The notes: generated by a model from the letters alone, not told the origin. Counted from the first letter of the stretch, positions 44,242-58,000 are shown. The stretch: DNA of 64,000 bases from Dromiciops gliroides (GCF_019393635.1 NC_057867.1:1610869-1674868); one strand, 5' to 3'. Translations and numbers: made by a program.

Positions 44242-46031
44242 TGGTGGTGACATAAAAGAAATAAAAAGGAAAACCCAAACCTAATCAGCACAACTTTAAA
44301 TGTGAATGGGTTGAGCAACCCCTCAAAATGAAAGAGAATAACAGAATGGAGAAGAAAACAGCAATTTGATGCCCATGAGAAATATATCCAGAAAGTAGAG
44401 ACACAGACAGTATGGGAATGAGGGACAGAGATGGAATTGTGCTCTTAAACAAAGTAAAGAAAAATCAAAATATTAAGAAGTTGAACAGAAAAAGGATATC
44501 AGGCTTAGAAAAATCAGACAATGGGCCAACATCAATGTTAAGCTGATATGTCCCAACATCTACATCTATAATGGAAGAGTTCTGAAATGCAAAAAGGGAG
44601 ACAGTAGCATAAGAGTATTTGAATTGCTCCTATCTCCTATCTCCAAGTTTCAGAGCTAGACAAAGTTAAGAGAAAGATAAACATCAATCAACAAAAACCA
44701 AAACCGTAACTCAACAAGCTATCATAGAATTGAGAACTGAAAGACTTTATGGTATCTATAGAATGGGAACATACATATTTCTGCATCACATTGTACCTTC
44801 ACAAAAAAGACAATGGGCTGGGCCACAGGAATATTATAAATAAACGTAAAAAGGCAAAACTACCAAATGCATTCTTTACAGAACATAGTCAAACTAAAAA
44901 TTAATACAGGGAACACAAAATATATAGACCCAAATGGAAAGTTAATAATAACATCCTGAAAAATGAATGAGTCAAAGGATGTCATAGAAACTATTGGTGA
45001 CTAGGTGCAAAAGAATGATAATGATGAGACTGAAATTTTAGAGATTCAGCTAAAGGAGTCCTCAGTGGAAAAAATCATCTCTGAAAACATTCATTAACAA
45101 AACAGAAAAAGAAGATTCATGAATCGAATATGCAATGTAAAAATGAGGAAATCAGCAAATCAGCAAATCCAAAATAGCACAAAAAAGGAAACTTTGAAAA
45201 TTGGAAGAGAAAGTGATACATTAGAAAACAAAAAGACTGGAGAACTCTAAAAGACTATAAATGCTAAGCTGATTCTATGAAAAAAAACCTCATGTCAATA
45301 AGCTTTTAGATAAACGAGGTTAAAAAGAGGGAGAAAAATTAAATCTCCAGAATTAGAAAACAAAATGAATCAATTAGACAATAGACAAAAAATAAATAAA
45401 ATAAATTCTCAGATTCTGCTATAAATAATTACATGCCAGAAAAACTGGGAAGTCGAAGAAACAGAAGAATATCTGCAAAAACAAAAATACCTACATAATC
45501 AGAACATGAGATAGAGATCTTAAATAATCCAGTTTCAGAAAAAGTAATGAAGTATGTAAATGACTTTTCAAGAGATGATAAAAAATTGTTCTAGATAGAT
45601 TTACAGATTAATTGCATCAAACTTTTAAAGAATAATTAATACTTGGACTACACATATTATTCTCAAAAACTGAGAAGGAAAACACTTTGCCATACTCTTT
45701 TTATAAAGAGACACAGTCCTAATACTTAAGCCAGGGAAGCACAAAGCACAGAAAAAGAAGTGTAGACCAATGTCATTATTGAATCTTATTTTGAAAATTA
45801 AAAATAAAATCCAGACAAATCCTAAAGGAATATATTACCCCAAATTATTATCTATAATGCAGTTGAATTTATGCCAGAAGTGCAAAGATGGACCAACATT
45901 ATGAAAACAATGAACATAATTAATGATATTCTTAAAAAACAAACCCACCTCAAACCACTTGATCTTATTAACGGATAAGAAAAAGCCTTTGACAAACGAT
46001 TTCTGTTTATGCTTTAAAAAATGATAACACA

Positions 46032-46162
46032 GGGGCAGCTAGATGGTGCAGTGGATAGAGCACCAGCCCTGGATTCAGAAGGACCTGAGTTCAAATCTGA
46101 CCTCAGACACTTGACACTTACTGGCTGTGTGACCTTGGGCAAGTCACTTAACCCCAATTGCC

Positions 46163-46189
<27 letters not shown>
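46032..46189 (+). repeat. marsupial CORE-type SINE with (CAA)n tail
   Basis: Complete SINE ending in an (ACA)n tail, with GATAACACA at 46023-46031 and 46190-46198 as target duplication. Confidence 0.93.
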
Positions 46190-46193
<4 letters not shown>

Positions 46194-46244
46194 ACACAAA
46201 AAAGACACGGAAGAACCCTTGAAAAGACATGATTAAAACACGTA

Positions 46245-46386
46245 TGGGGGGCAGCTACGTGGCGCAGCGAATAGAGCACCAGCCCTGGAGTCAGGAGGAC
46301 CTGAGTTCAAATCCGACCTCAGACACTTGACACTAACTGTGTGACTCTGGGCAAGTCACTTAACCCCAATTGCCTCACCAAAAAAA
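46245..46386 (+). repeat. marsupial CORE-type SINE
   Basis: GGCAGCTACGTGGCGCAGCG head, ACTGTGTGACTCTGGGCAAG core with a small internal loss, ATTGCCTCACCA(n) tail, then an AAAC-rich run. Confidence 0.9.
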
Positions 46387-48479
46387 TCAAAAACCAAAAC
46401 CCAAAACAAAATAAAAAACAAAACAAAGCAAACCAAAAAACAGACAAACAAACAAAACCGCCAAACCTGTATGGTGGAAGCTGTCCCAATAAATACAAGA
46501 GTATTTATACTCTTTCCCCAGTGTTACATGACATAGATCTAGAAATGTTCTTGATAATAAAATAAGAGAAAGAAGGGCATAAAGATATGCCAAGAGGAGA
46601 CACCCCTATTTCTATTTGCCGACAATGTGATGATAATCATCCAAAAAATTAATTTAGACGATTAATAGCTTCAGTGAAGCAGGTTACAAAATACCTTCCC
46701 ATCCCCGAATCAGTAACATTCTGTATAGCAGTAACCCAACCAAGGAAGAAATCATAGAAAGGGAATCCCTGTTGAAAGTATATAAAATATCTGGGAATAA
46801 ATCTACTAAGACACACTCAAGACCAGTATAGAGGTTATAAAACCATTATTGAAAGATATAACAAATGACTTAAATACCTAGATGAACATTCAGTACTTCT
46901 GGCTTGGCTGTATCAATATAATAAAAATGTGTGATACGACCTAAAGTAATGTACGGATTTAATGTACAAGGGGATACTTTATACAACTAGATGAAACAGT
47001 AATAAGATTCATTTGGAGGAACAAAAGAGTTTCAATTTGAACAGAAATAATGAAGGAATGAAGTGGGAATAGCGCTTCCAGACCTCAAATAATAAAATAA
47101 AATAGAACTCATCAGAAGTATTCCATACTGGCTAAAAACCTCCAGAAGCTGACATGTAGAACAGACTAGATAAAGATAGATTAGAAACGGCCGAACTCAT
47201 CAGTCTAGTGTTGGAGAAACCCAAGACTTTATGGTCTACTTTCCCTATTTGACAAGACCTTCTAGGAAAACTAGAAAGAGAACTGGCAGAAATTTGGCTT
47301 TGAATAAATCTTATGCCATGTACTGCTGTGGACTCAGAGTAAAAGTTGGCGTGCGACCTGAATGTTAATAAAATCCCATCATAACAAAATCACAAGAGAC
47401 ACAGATTAGATGCTTTTCACAGTTAGGACAAGTGAGGAAATTCTTATTCAAACAAGCAATAGAGCTGATCACAAAAGATAAAATAGAGAATTTTGATTAC
47501 AGAAGTTACAGTTGATTACAGAATTACAGAAATGCTTATGCACCAACAAAATCCATGCAATTAGGATAAGAAGGAAAGTGGTCAGTTAGGGGAAAAAAGC
47601 CTTGACATCAAAAATCTCCGTTGAGGATTTGATATCTAATTTACACAGGGAACTAACAAGAATACATAAGATCACAAGCCATTCCCTGATGGATAAGGAC
47701 ATGAACAAACAGCTCTCAAAACAATTACAAACTATTGATTGCCACAGAAAGATTGTTCTGACATATTAATAAAGAGAAAGACATCAAAACAACCGTGAAG
47801 TTCTACCCCCTCCCCCAATGCCCACCCACCCCCACAACAAATCAGCAAAGATCAGAAAAGATGGGAATAGTCAATGTTGGGAGGGCTATAGAAAGAGGGA
47901 CACTGCTTCATAGTTGGTGGAACTGGATCTGTCCAACCACTCTGGAAAGCAATCTGGAATTACTCTATGAAAGTGATTATTAGTGACTAGACATATACCC
48001 CAAGGAAGTCAATGATGAAAAAGAAAGATCCCATATACAGTGAAATATTCAGCACAACACTTCCCTGTAGTAGCTAGCAAAAGCCTGGAAACGAAGAACA
48101 TGCCCATCAGGAATGGCTACACAAATTGGATGTTACAGAATAAGGCGACTACGAAGAATAGAGGGAGGAAGCTTCTGTAATACGAGGCAAAATGAATGGC
48201 ACAGAACCAAGTCAACATGACAACATCAATGGAATGACCAAGAAGGACAATGTGATTGCAATGATCAAGCAATGATTTGGCACCAAAGAAGAGAGATGAG
48301 AAAGCACCTTCTCCCTGTTTTGCAGAGGTGGGGGACTATGAGAATGGACTTTGTGTGGTGGTTAGTGGCACCAAAGCATGTCTCCTTTGTTCGAAGGGAT
48401 GAGGGGGGAAATGAAAGGAGGGGACATGAAAAGAAATGAGATCAAACCAAAAAGTGCGTGATTCAGCCAGCCTGGTCTA

Positions 48480-48800
48480 CTTGCTCATTCTCCCCCGTGA
48501 TGCTCTATCTCCCACCTCCATGCCGTTGCCCCATGTCGGGAATGCTCTGCCCCCTCACTTGCATCAACCAGAGCCAGTCACTGCTTCTGGTCCAGCTCTT
48601 GGCTCCTTCCCCTCTGAGATGCTCCTCCATATACTCTGTGGTTTGTGTGGAGCTATGTGGCAGGTTCTCTCCACACACTGCCCCCCCCATTAGACTAAAG
48701 GTTCCTTGAGGGCAGGGGCTATGCTTTGCCTTTCTTTGTATGCCCAGCCCTTAGCACTGTGCTAGGCACATAGGGGGCAGTGCATCTGGGCTTGGTGACT
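48480..48800 (+). repeat. L2 3' end fragment
   Basis: GGGAATGCTCTGCCCCCTCA, GGTTCCTTGAGGGCAGGGGC, TTTGTATGCCCAGCCCTTAG and GTGCTAGGCACATAG, the classic L2 end. Confidence 0.75.
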
Positions 48801-51740
48801 GACTGAATCCCCAGATCTCGTGTCCAGAACTGATGTCCTCTGGTTTTCACCAGAAGGCTGGGCTGTCCCTCCCTGGATTAAGGCCTTTGTCCTGTCCCCA
48901 TTGCTGAATGGATTTTGCTGTTTGTGGAAGCAACCCCAACTCCCATCCACGGTCCGAGTACAATGCCAGCTGAGCTCCCTGAGCCCGCCCCCTCCCTCCC
49001 GGCTGGTGCCATCAGGGAAGGCTCTGCTTGTCGAAGGGAAGGAGTTCCCTGGGCTCACAGCCTGTGGGGCATGCTTGTCTGCTGATCCTGGGTTCCCATC
49101 CACTCCTCTATCCTCTTCCTCCCACTCAGCCTCTCCAAATTCCTGCCTGGAGTTTGGGCCGATGGGATGGGTATGGGCCGTTGGCTTTCTGTTGGGAGGA
49201 GAGAGTATTCTCTTGGCAAAAGCCCCACCTCTCCTCAAGGGGGCTTTGACTTCAGCCCTTGGGCCGGCAGAGCCAGGCTGGGGGTGCCAGGAGAGGTATT
49301 CTCAGGGAGGAGAAGAAAGGCTTTGGGTGTGAGGGGGAGGCCTCCACAGTTGTTTAGTGCCCAGATAGTTAGGGTGCTGAACTGAATGCAGTGTGGACTA
49401 AGTTATGAGTGCTCGCTAGAGGGGGAGCTTGAGGTCATGAGGGACCAGGCTGGGAAAGAGGGAACTTGCCTGTGGTCTGGAGGGTACATGGCAAGTGTCC
49501 CAGACAATGAGGAATCATGGGAGAAGAGACTGGCCAGATGGGTGAAGGCCGAAAAGAGTTTTAAACACCAACGTGGCAGGCCAGGGAGATGGAAATGAAG
49601 GGTGTAGCTAAGGAAAGTCCCCGCTGCCCCCCCTGTTGGGAGGGAGGGGACCTAACATCGGCTCCCACTTTTTCTGGGAGCTCCCACACCAGATGGGTCC
49701 CTGAGCAGACCTTGTAGAAGGCCTCGAATGCACAGTGGAGACTGGTTGCCCTGGGGGCCAGCCCTCCCTGGGGCAGGCAGCTGCTCTTCTCTGCCTGCCC
49801 TTTCTTGACTCTGCTGGTCAGGAGCTGGGGCATGGCTTCCTTCCCTTCTCCACTGGTCTCTGGTGGCTTTTTCTCAGGGGCCACTTGCAGGGCTGTGGGC
49901 TAATCAAGTAGGCACATCTGGACCCTGCAGGGATGGCAGGAAGTCACTGGTGGCCAAGAGAACACGAACCTAAACGTCCAGGCTCATACGCCAGGCTGGA
50001 GCTGGAATAGCTCCAGGGGCCGTCAAGTCCACCCCCTCATTTTGCAGAGGGGGAAACTGAGGCCCAGGCAGCTGGCGTAGCCTGCTCAAAGTTCCACGTA
50101 ATGAGTGCGAGGGGATGGGAAACCGGTCCTTCCCACTGTACCACACTGCTCCCAGTCTCCTGCGTGTCACGGGCTAAATGGTCATCCCGTCTGGGTTTGA
50201 TCCCCATCTCTAGAGCTGGGAGCTCCTTGTTTCAGCCTGGGCTAGAGTAGGTCCTCTCTACTACCTGCTAAAGGTGTGTCAAAGGACCCTGCCCTGGCCC
50301 AATGGCAGGAAGGCTTAGAGCTGGTGGAAGGATGTGATTCCTACTCCCTCCTCTGCCTTTTGTGGTGTGGCTACACCTGGCTGGGGGCTGGGGGCTGGGT
50401 TTCCTCTTTGTTCCAGCCTTTCCCTTATGCTCCATCATGTTGTAAATGGAGGGAGGGCTGCTGGCTGGAAGGAGAGCTCAGGGTACTCTCCCCTCCCCCG
50501 TGGCCAGATGCCAAGGCAGCCAAAGAAAGGGACTCTCTCTGTCACCTCCAACTGAGGCCAAGACAGGGGCAGGACTTGCTTGAAGTCACACAGGTGGTAA
50601 TCAACATTTGAACCCAGGCTTCCTGCCTCTAAGGCTACTGGGAAATCTGGGGTCAGGAAGCGGGGGAGTCAGTCCCCACGGTCGGAGGCTCACTCTGTCC
50701 CACTATCCTGAGGGATACTTGGGGACAGAGGTGCTCAGCTGGCGCCGCAGGCTTGGACGATGGGGCCAGGGCGAGGTTCCTAGCCGAGTCTCTTCTAGCC
50801 TTCCACAGGGGTGTTGAATACACCCCCCAAAACATTATGTGGTCACTCAGAATTTCCTTCTTTTCCAATTTCAGAGCCAGAAGAAACTGCTTGGGAGCAG
50901 ACCTGAGCTGAGGGGGTGCCTCACTCTAACTGTCTCTCTGTATGGCATGTGGAAGGGGCATCAGCCCAGGGAGCTGAGGATAAGGTCATGGGAAACCAGG
51001 CAGGCATAACTCTGTCTATCCAGATAGACACCCAACACCACCATTCAGCTGCCCCATTTGGGGGAGGAGAACAGGGGAGGACTGAGGCTGGGAGGGCATG
51101 GGGTGGGGCAAACCGACATAGTGGGCGGTGGGCAAGTAGGGGCCTGTTGCGGGGAGGGTGGCCTGGGAGAACAAGGGTTGGGGAGGACATGTGGGAAGGC
51201 TAGGGCTGGGACAGCCCTGGGAGATGGGAGGCTGACGTGGGAGGTCAGAGGGGAAGGCCTGCAGTGCTCACTTGTTCTCCTGGCCCCAACAGACTCTCTG
51301 GAGTAGGGTCTGATGCTAATGGGACATTGCCAGGCTCTTCTCAGACCTCACATATGGGGTTTCCAAAACACCCCAAATAAACCCAATCTTAGTGGTTCCA
51401 GACAGCTCTGTGTATACATGCGTGTGCGTGTGTGTGCATGTGTGTGTGTTTGGGGCTGGGGCAGGACTGGGTCCTCATTCCCAGTATGTGCAGAGAGCCC
51501 AGGGCCTGATGCCCTGCCTGACCTCTCCTTCTCTCTCCCTCTCGCCCCTCATCCATGGGCTGCCCAGAGTTCATGAGGCCATTCTACTGAGATGAGGGGC
51601 ACTTTCTCTGTCCTAGAAGCTCCCACCCCCACCCCCCCAAGGCAGCTCTTGGCATTCTTTCATTTAGGCCCTGAGAAGCCACTGTCAATGGATCCCAGTT
51701 CCCAGGCCATCTCGGATTGAGGTCCCTGATTCCCTCCCCC
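48800..51740. other. intergenic, no gene supported
   Basis: Moderately GC-rich sequence downstream of the receptor gene with reverse MIR pieces near 50,020-50,150. I find no exon set or recognisable protein; the frames open here are unsupported. The 3' UTR of the minus-strand receptor must lie in its right part or end before the CA repeat, but I saw no minus-strand AATAAA. Confidence 0.5.
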
Positions 51741-51742
51741 CT

Positions 51743-51743
51743 G

Positions 51744-51787
<44 letters not shown>

Positions 51788-52012
51788 TGCAAACGCACAT
51801 GCACATGCACACATGCACATACACACATGCAAACACACGCACATGCGCACACACATACACACATAGCAATACACACATAGTATACACATGCATACACACA
51901 TACACATGGGTACACACACAGTGCACAGCACGCGCGCGCGCACACACACACATACACACACACACGCACAGTCCACAGCATGCATGCACACATGCACACA
52001 CACACACACACA
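51743..52012. repeat. (CA)n / (CG)n compound microsatellite
   Basis: About 270 bases of alternating purine-pyrimidine sequence, mainly CA with CATG and CATA variants, including GCGCGC blocks near 51,743 and 51,930-51,941. It lies just 35 bases beyond the receptor stop codon, so it would be in its 3' UTR. Confidence 0.93.
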
Positions 52013-52046
52013 GAGCTTCTCTCCTCCCCCCATAAGTCATTCCCTT

Positions 52047-55000
52047 TCAGTCCTGGGACTCAAACACAGTCCTGCCAGCGCGCTGGCCCCCCTGGTCCAA
52101 CAGGTCTCTGGCACTAGTGGCTTGGAGTGGCACCAGGGTGAAGCTTGGCCCTGTGGATTGGGAGGAGGGGAGAGAGTGAGTCTCTCGTTGCAGACACTGC
52201 TTCAGTCTCTCTTGGAAGGGTGATGTGGTGATGGTGTAGAGGACGGGATTCAGGGCACTGTTGATGGGCAGAATGAAGATGACCACCCAGGATGTGACTG
52301 TGCCTGAGGAGGGAAGCAGATGTTAGCAACTTCCCTAAGTGTAGGCCACAGAGCAAGCTTCCTGCATTTGGAGGCAGAGGGCCTGGCTTCAAATCCCAGC
52401 TTGGCCACTGAAAGTAGAGTGACTTTGAACAACTCCCTTGACTTCCCTTCTTTCTCTGTCGTCCCTTCCAACTCCAAGTCTTTGACCTGTCCCTTTCTCT
52501 CTTCCTCCACCCTCCCATTTATGCCTATGCTTCATATGGCCAGCACTGGCTGGAGACCCACAGTTTTCTCCTCATCCCCCAGTGACACCCACTATCCCCA
52601 ACCTCTGGCCCTGGCAAGAGATAAAGCTACAAGAGGTGGGGGGAGACAGAGACAGAGAGACAGCAAGAGACGGACAGAGAGACAGAGAAAGAGACAGAGA
52701 GACAGAGACAGAGACAGACAGAAAGAGAAAGAGAAGAGGAGAGGAGAAGAGACAGAGAAACAGAGACAGACAGAGACAGACAGAAAGAGAGAAGAGGAGA
52801 GGAGAGGAATGGAGGAGAGGAGAGAAAAAACTGAGAAAGAGAGAGACACATAGAGACAGAGACAAGAGAAGTGGAGAGGAGAGGAGAGGAGAGAGAGGGA
52901 GGAATGGCTTCAGGGAGGATCCCCCTTGCACTGCACACCTGGGATTTCCAGCTGTAGCAGGGACAGCAGCTTTAGGAGGAAGATGGGAAGCCAGCAGAGG
53001 GCATCGGTGAAGACAATGAAGAAGAAGCGCTTGGCAATAGAGACCTCCCGAGAAAAGGTGCCAGGCTCTGCTGAGCGGGCACGGGAGACACGGACGGAGT
53101 GGAACATGCTGCTGTAGGCTGCGACCATGGTGATGAAGGCAATCAGGTTGACCCCTGCAGCAGCACAGAATAGGGTCCATGGATGGGATGTACTCACTCC
53201 TCCTTACCTCTACCTTCCTTCCAGACAGAGCTCAAACTCCATGTCCTTCAGAAAACCTTTCCTGATGCTACCCTCCAAGTGCCAGGGAGAGCCTTTCTCC
53301 CTCCCCTCCCAACTTAGCAGTCAACTTGTTAATGTTGTTGTTCAGTTGTGTCCAACTCTTCATGGCTCCATGGACCATTTCCTTCAGTGAATCCCCTTTT
53401 ATCAGAGCTCTCTACTATGATCTCTTCATGTTGGGTAGCAGGTATAGCAGTTTATGTACACAGAATACATGTGTGTATGTATGTAAGTATGTATGTATCT
53501 CCATATCTATGTGTGCACATGCATGTACGTGTGTTACGCCCACACCTGTTGCCTCCCACATCAGAACATAAGCTTCTTGAGGGTAAAGTCTCTTTCATCT
53601 TTGTCTCCCTAGCACCCAATAGGCTCTTGCTGGAGGATTGATGGGTAATAGCCAATGTTTATGTAGTGCTTGTCCTAGGAGCCCTGGAGCCTGGCTCAGT
53701 GCTTAGGGCATGTAGTAGTCCCTTAATAAGTCCCTTAATAAGAGAAGGGGTTTTCAATCTAGGGTCCATGGGCCCCCAAGGAATCTGTGGATAGGTTTCA
53801 GGGGGTCTGTCAATTTGGATGAGAGAAAAAATGACATCTTTATTTCCCAACCGTTGAATTGAACTTTAGCATTTCCTTCAATGTAGGCACCAAGCCTGAT
53901 TCTCAGAAGGCATCCATTGGCTTCCTTCCTACCAGACAGCCTAAGGGCGCCATGACGCCAAACCAGTGTATGTGGGGGGTGGACTAGGATTGAACTCTGA
54001 GGAGGCACTGCCCAGGGAGGCCCTAAGCTCTGAGGTGGCTTGGTTAGGTAACCAATGAGGTGCAGCCCCTGGTCTCACCCCCTGTCCCCCGAGTCTCCCA
54101 TGCAGGCCCCCTCACCTAGGAAGATGGCAGTAGAGTAGTGCTGGGCCATGGCACTCTCAGGAGCATCAAAGTGGAGAGGGAAGCAGACGCCATTGCTGCC
54201 GTAGTAGTTGCCAAAGGGGCCTCGGCTCCAGAAGGGGACCACAGCGATGGTGAAGCCCACTAGCCAGATGGCCACTAGAGTGGCCAGGGTCTGCCGGCGG
54301 CCGGCCCGGTAGTGGCTAAAGGGGAAGACGATGCCCACGTACTTCTCTAGCGTCATGTAGGTGAGGAGCAGCACGGAGACCTCAGAGGACAGCATGGCAA
54401 GGCAGCCCACGGCCTGGCACTGGGAGCTGGCCATCCAGGCCTGGGCATGCTTGTTGTACTCGCCTGCATAGCGCAGGTCAGAGGCACCAATAAAGAACAG
54501 GTAAATGCCCATGAGGAAGTCGGCACCTGGGTAGGACGAGGAGATGGATATGAGACCCAACCCAATGGAGATGGAGAGCGTGTGTGGCAGTGAGTGTGTG
54601 CCCCTTCTCTAAGTCAGCATTGTGGGCAGGGTTTTGGGAGGAAGGCCCTTTGGTGACCCTAAATCTGGTTAGAGATGGGAGCCGGAAGCAGGCCAATGCC
54701 TAGATCCCTGGCCGGGCCACAGGAACCCTTCCTTAGAGGTGCAGTGGTGCCGCCCCCTCCATGGCACAGCCCCTTGGGGATGACTCACAGCACAGACACT
54801 TGATAGCCATGGCGTGCTGGAAGTTCTCAGGCACGATGAGGGAGCGCATGCACACCACGAAGAGATTGCCCAGGCAAGTGGCACAGGCGATGACCCAGAC
54901 GAAGACTCGAAGGAGCAGATTGGCCAAGAGGTTCTCCAAGGAGGAGATGCCATCTGTGTTGGGCTGACAGCTGCGCACATGGGGGGCGTAGCTGCAGTAC

Positions 55001-58000
55001 TGAAAGTGGTCGAAGTAGCTGCGGGGAGGGGGCCAAGCATGAAGACCCACGGTAGGCTGGCCAAGGCCCCAAGGGCTATGTTGGGTGTCCACACCCCCCC
55101 CCGCCGTGACTCCCCCAGCTTTCCTAACCCTAACTCTCCTCCCCCTCTCAGCCAGACGCTTTGAAAAGAAGGTGACCTCAACCCACTGAGCAACTAGCCA
55201 ACCTCTTTGAGAACGGAGGACCTGCACTAGGACTGGGACCATGACCGGGACTGGGACCAGCATTGGGATCAGGACTGGGCCTGGGACCAGCACCAGCACC
55301 AGCACCAGCACCATGACCTCTCATTCCAGCCAGTTTCCTCCAGGAGACTTTCTCACTGAACTGTAAGGTGCCTAGCATAGTTTCTGGTACGCAGTCCATT
55401 CCATATCCATTTTTCTTGAGTCTTCTTGTTATTATAAAGCAAAGATGGGGGACCTTTCACCCTCCTCTGGATAGTCTCTCCAACTTGTCCTTTTCCCAAA
55501 ATGTGGGGCCTACTCTGAGCTAAGCCTCCACCTCTCTTTGATTCTCTATCTGCATCGCTTCCATTCACACCCTTCTCAGATGGCCAAGAAGCCTCTGCAA
55601 TGAGCCGCTCTCCCATTGGCTGCACAGAAACCAATGAAGGCAGACTTCCAGGGTGCGAGGATTGCTTTGGGGATCACTCAGGTCTCTCATACTCCTGAGA
55701 AGACTCCACGCCCACTGGCCACTACCCCACAGGGGGCCTGTGCCTTCTGAGCCACCACAGGAAACCTGTGCCCATTACCCTGCCCCCACTCTCTCACCGC
55801 ACCCCCCAGGCCATAGAGAACGGAATTTGGTCAAGGGGTCATTTCTGGCTTTCTGGAGCAGAGTTGGGCCCCACACCCCTAAGCTCTCCAGCCCTCCCAT
55901 AGCCATCGCCTTCCAGCCACCCCCCACCTCTCCCAGGCTCTCACATGTGGGACAGGTTGGCTAGTTTCTGGAACATTCGGTTCTGAATGTTGGGGATCTC
56001 CATGCCCTCCATGCTCCTAAAGTGAGAGGAGGTGGAAAACAGAGTCACTTAGTCCCCCCTCCCCTCCAGTACTTCCCAACCCTTGGAGCCCGAGGGACTT
56101 AGCATCCCTGGGCCTTCTTGTGTCCCTGAGCTAGGCTGAGACTCCTCTACTCACAATGAGTGCAGATGGGGAAGGCCGTCGAAGTGGTCCACAGGGATCT
56201 GCTTCAGGGGATTGGCTGAGATGTTCCTGGGAGCAGAGAGCAGAGAGGGCAGCTTGTTCCCTGCCCTCCCCACACCCGCCAGGTGTCATGACAGGCAGGT
56301 CTCTTGGCTTCTCAGCCGCAGTTTCCTGCTTGGCCTCACGGCCAGCCACATCACTTCCTTCTGTTTTGTCCACAGTAGCCCCCCAATAGCCCCAGGGCTG
56401 TCTTTCCCCCCACAAGCCTCTCCAAGCACAAGGTGAGCTGACAGAGGTCAGTGACCTTGGGCCAACTCCAATGCACAGTTGAGAAGAAGGGGCAGGGCTG
56501 TGGGTGCCCTCAGATAACTCACAGCATCTGGAGGTCCTGGAGGCCCTGGTATAGCGCTGGAGGCATCTCTGTCAGGAGGTTGTCGGACAGGTCACTGTGG
56601 CAGGAGACATTCCCCATTTAGCTGATGCCCTGCACTTCTGACACCACCAATTCTCTGCTCTAAAGGCCCTCCCAGTCCTGACATTCTCTGATGTTCTTTG
56701 ATTCTGGGTCATGAGGAGACATCTCCAGGCAACTGCCTCCCTTGACCCCCAACCCCTGTCCACACAAGCCTGCGAGCAGGGCTGGATGGATACTCACAGC
56801 TCTACCAGGTGAGGGAGCTCAGCAAAGGTCCCTTCCTCAATTGTTTTGATCGAGTTCCCCCGAAGGATCCTGGGAGGAGGTGAGCAGACATCATTCAATG
56901 GGGGCCCATCCGCAGCTTGGTGCAACAGGGACAGGCTTCTTACTGTGTCCCACTCAAGTCCATGCCCACTCACCCATGCTCTGGTTCCTGGTCCAAGCCA
57001 CAACAACATGGCTTTGCCCTCTCCCTGCCAAGCCACTTTCCTTCTTTTCCATATTCCATGGTGCCCGCCCCAGGCCAGCCAGTCAGCCAGTCAGTCAGTC
57101 AGCCAGTCAGTCAGCCAGTCAGTCAGTCAGCCAGTCAGTCAGTCAGTCAGCCAGTCAGTCAGTCAGCCAGTCAGTCAGTCAGTCAGTCAGCCAGTCAGTC
57201 AGCCAGTCAGTCAGTCAGTCAGTCAGCCAGTCAGTCAGTCAGTCAGTCAGTCAGTCAGTCAGTCAGTCAGCCAGCCAGTCAGTCAGTCAGTCAGTCAGTC
57301 ATGAAGCATCTATTGCCCAGAACTCAGAGAGCATGAAATCTCATGGCTTCATTTTCCAGGCTGATCATCCTGGCTTTGTCACATCCTACCCAACTGTTTG
57401 GCCTTGGCCAAGTCTCGCCTCCTTGGCCCACAAGGTCCCTTGTTCCTACCTCTGTGCACTCTCCTTGAGAGTTCGAGGGGCTTTGCGGGGAGGGGGAGGG
57501 AGAGAGAAGAACTGGCAGGAGCCCAGAGTTTATGATCTCTCCCTCCATCTGTTTCCTCCCAGGCCAGTGCCGGGTTCCAGATCCTGCCTGAGATTTATTC
57601 TCTGTGTATATCAGTGTTTATACTGGGCTGCTTAATTTACTGCGCACTCTCAGCAGGCCCCAGAGCACAGCTTTAGGGTCAGCCACACTGGACCCTGGCT
57701 GCCCCCAGAGCACATATACAGTACCCAGGACTAGCCAAAAGTTGCTGCCAAGAGCAGATGGATGGATGGACGGACAGACGGACGGATGGATGGACGGATG
57801 GCTGGACAGACAGATGGCTGGAGCTTAGGGTCTTCTCACTGGGTTGGGGCTGGGTAGAGGAGGGGGTTTATGGCAAGATCAAGGCCTAGGGCACAACTTA
57901 GAGCAGCTCAGGCCTTGGTCTGGAAAAGGAGGATGTCTTTGTCTTGTGTGGCCGTGGCCCCGCCAGCAGGATGGGAGTCTTGTGGGCTGGGTGTGCTCGA

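Larger units (their letters stand above)
44260..48420 (+). repeat. long L1 ORF2 remnant with two nested SINEs
   Basis: About 4.1 kb of AT-rich, stop-riddled L1 ORF2 text in order. It starts with the endonuclease-side phrases (ACTTTAAATGTGAATGGG). Next come the RT parts (GACCAATGTCATTATTGAA, GATAAGAAAAAGCCTTTGAC, TTTGCCGACAATGTGATGAT) and the ORF2 end (TAGTTGGTGGAACTGGATCT). The last few hundred bases fit an L1 3' end. SINEs sit at 46,032-46,189 and 46,245-46,386. The copy is dead. Confidence 0.8.
52047..55018 (-). other. 7TM and tail exon block of the RXFP2-like receptor
   Basis: Four exons. 54789-55018: hinge and TM1 into TM2 ([19 protein letters not shown]). 54116-54526: TM2 to the second extracellular loop ([36 protein letters not shown]). 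52939-53154: TM5 and TM6 ([34 protein letters not shown]). 52047-52303: TM7 and a tail of about 60 residues rich in Ser, Thr and Gln. The tail has no clear match to the RXFP1 or RXFP2 tails beyond FQERLKQ. Confidence 0.92.

Noticed and set aside
51584-52040. Cys/Val-rich minus frames of 108-149 codons
   Set aside because: CA-repeat translation in the presumed receptor 3' UTR.
53750-53890. Old dispersed repeat with GGGGGTCTGTCAATTTGGAT and TTGAACTTTAGCATTTCCTT
   Set aside because: It looks like an ancient mammalian repeat, but I could not place its family, so it is not listed as a feature.
56880-57635. 251-codon Ser-Gln-Ser-Val frame
   Set aside because: It is the (CAGT)n array in a receptor intron, with all plus frames open.
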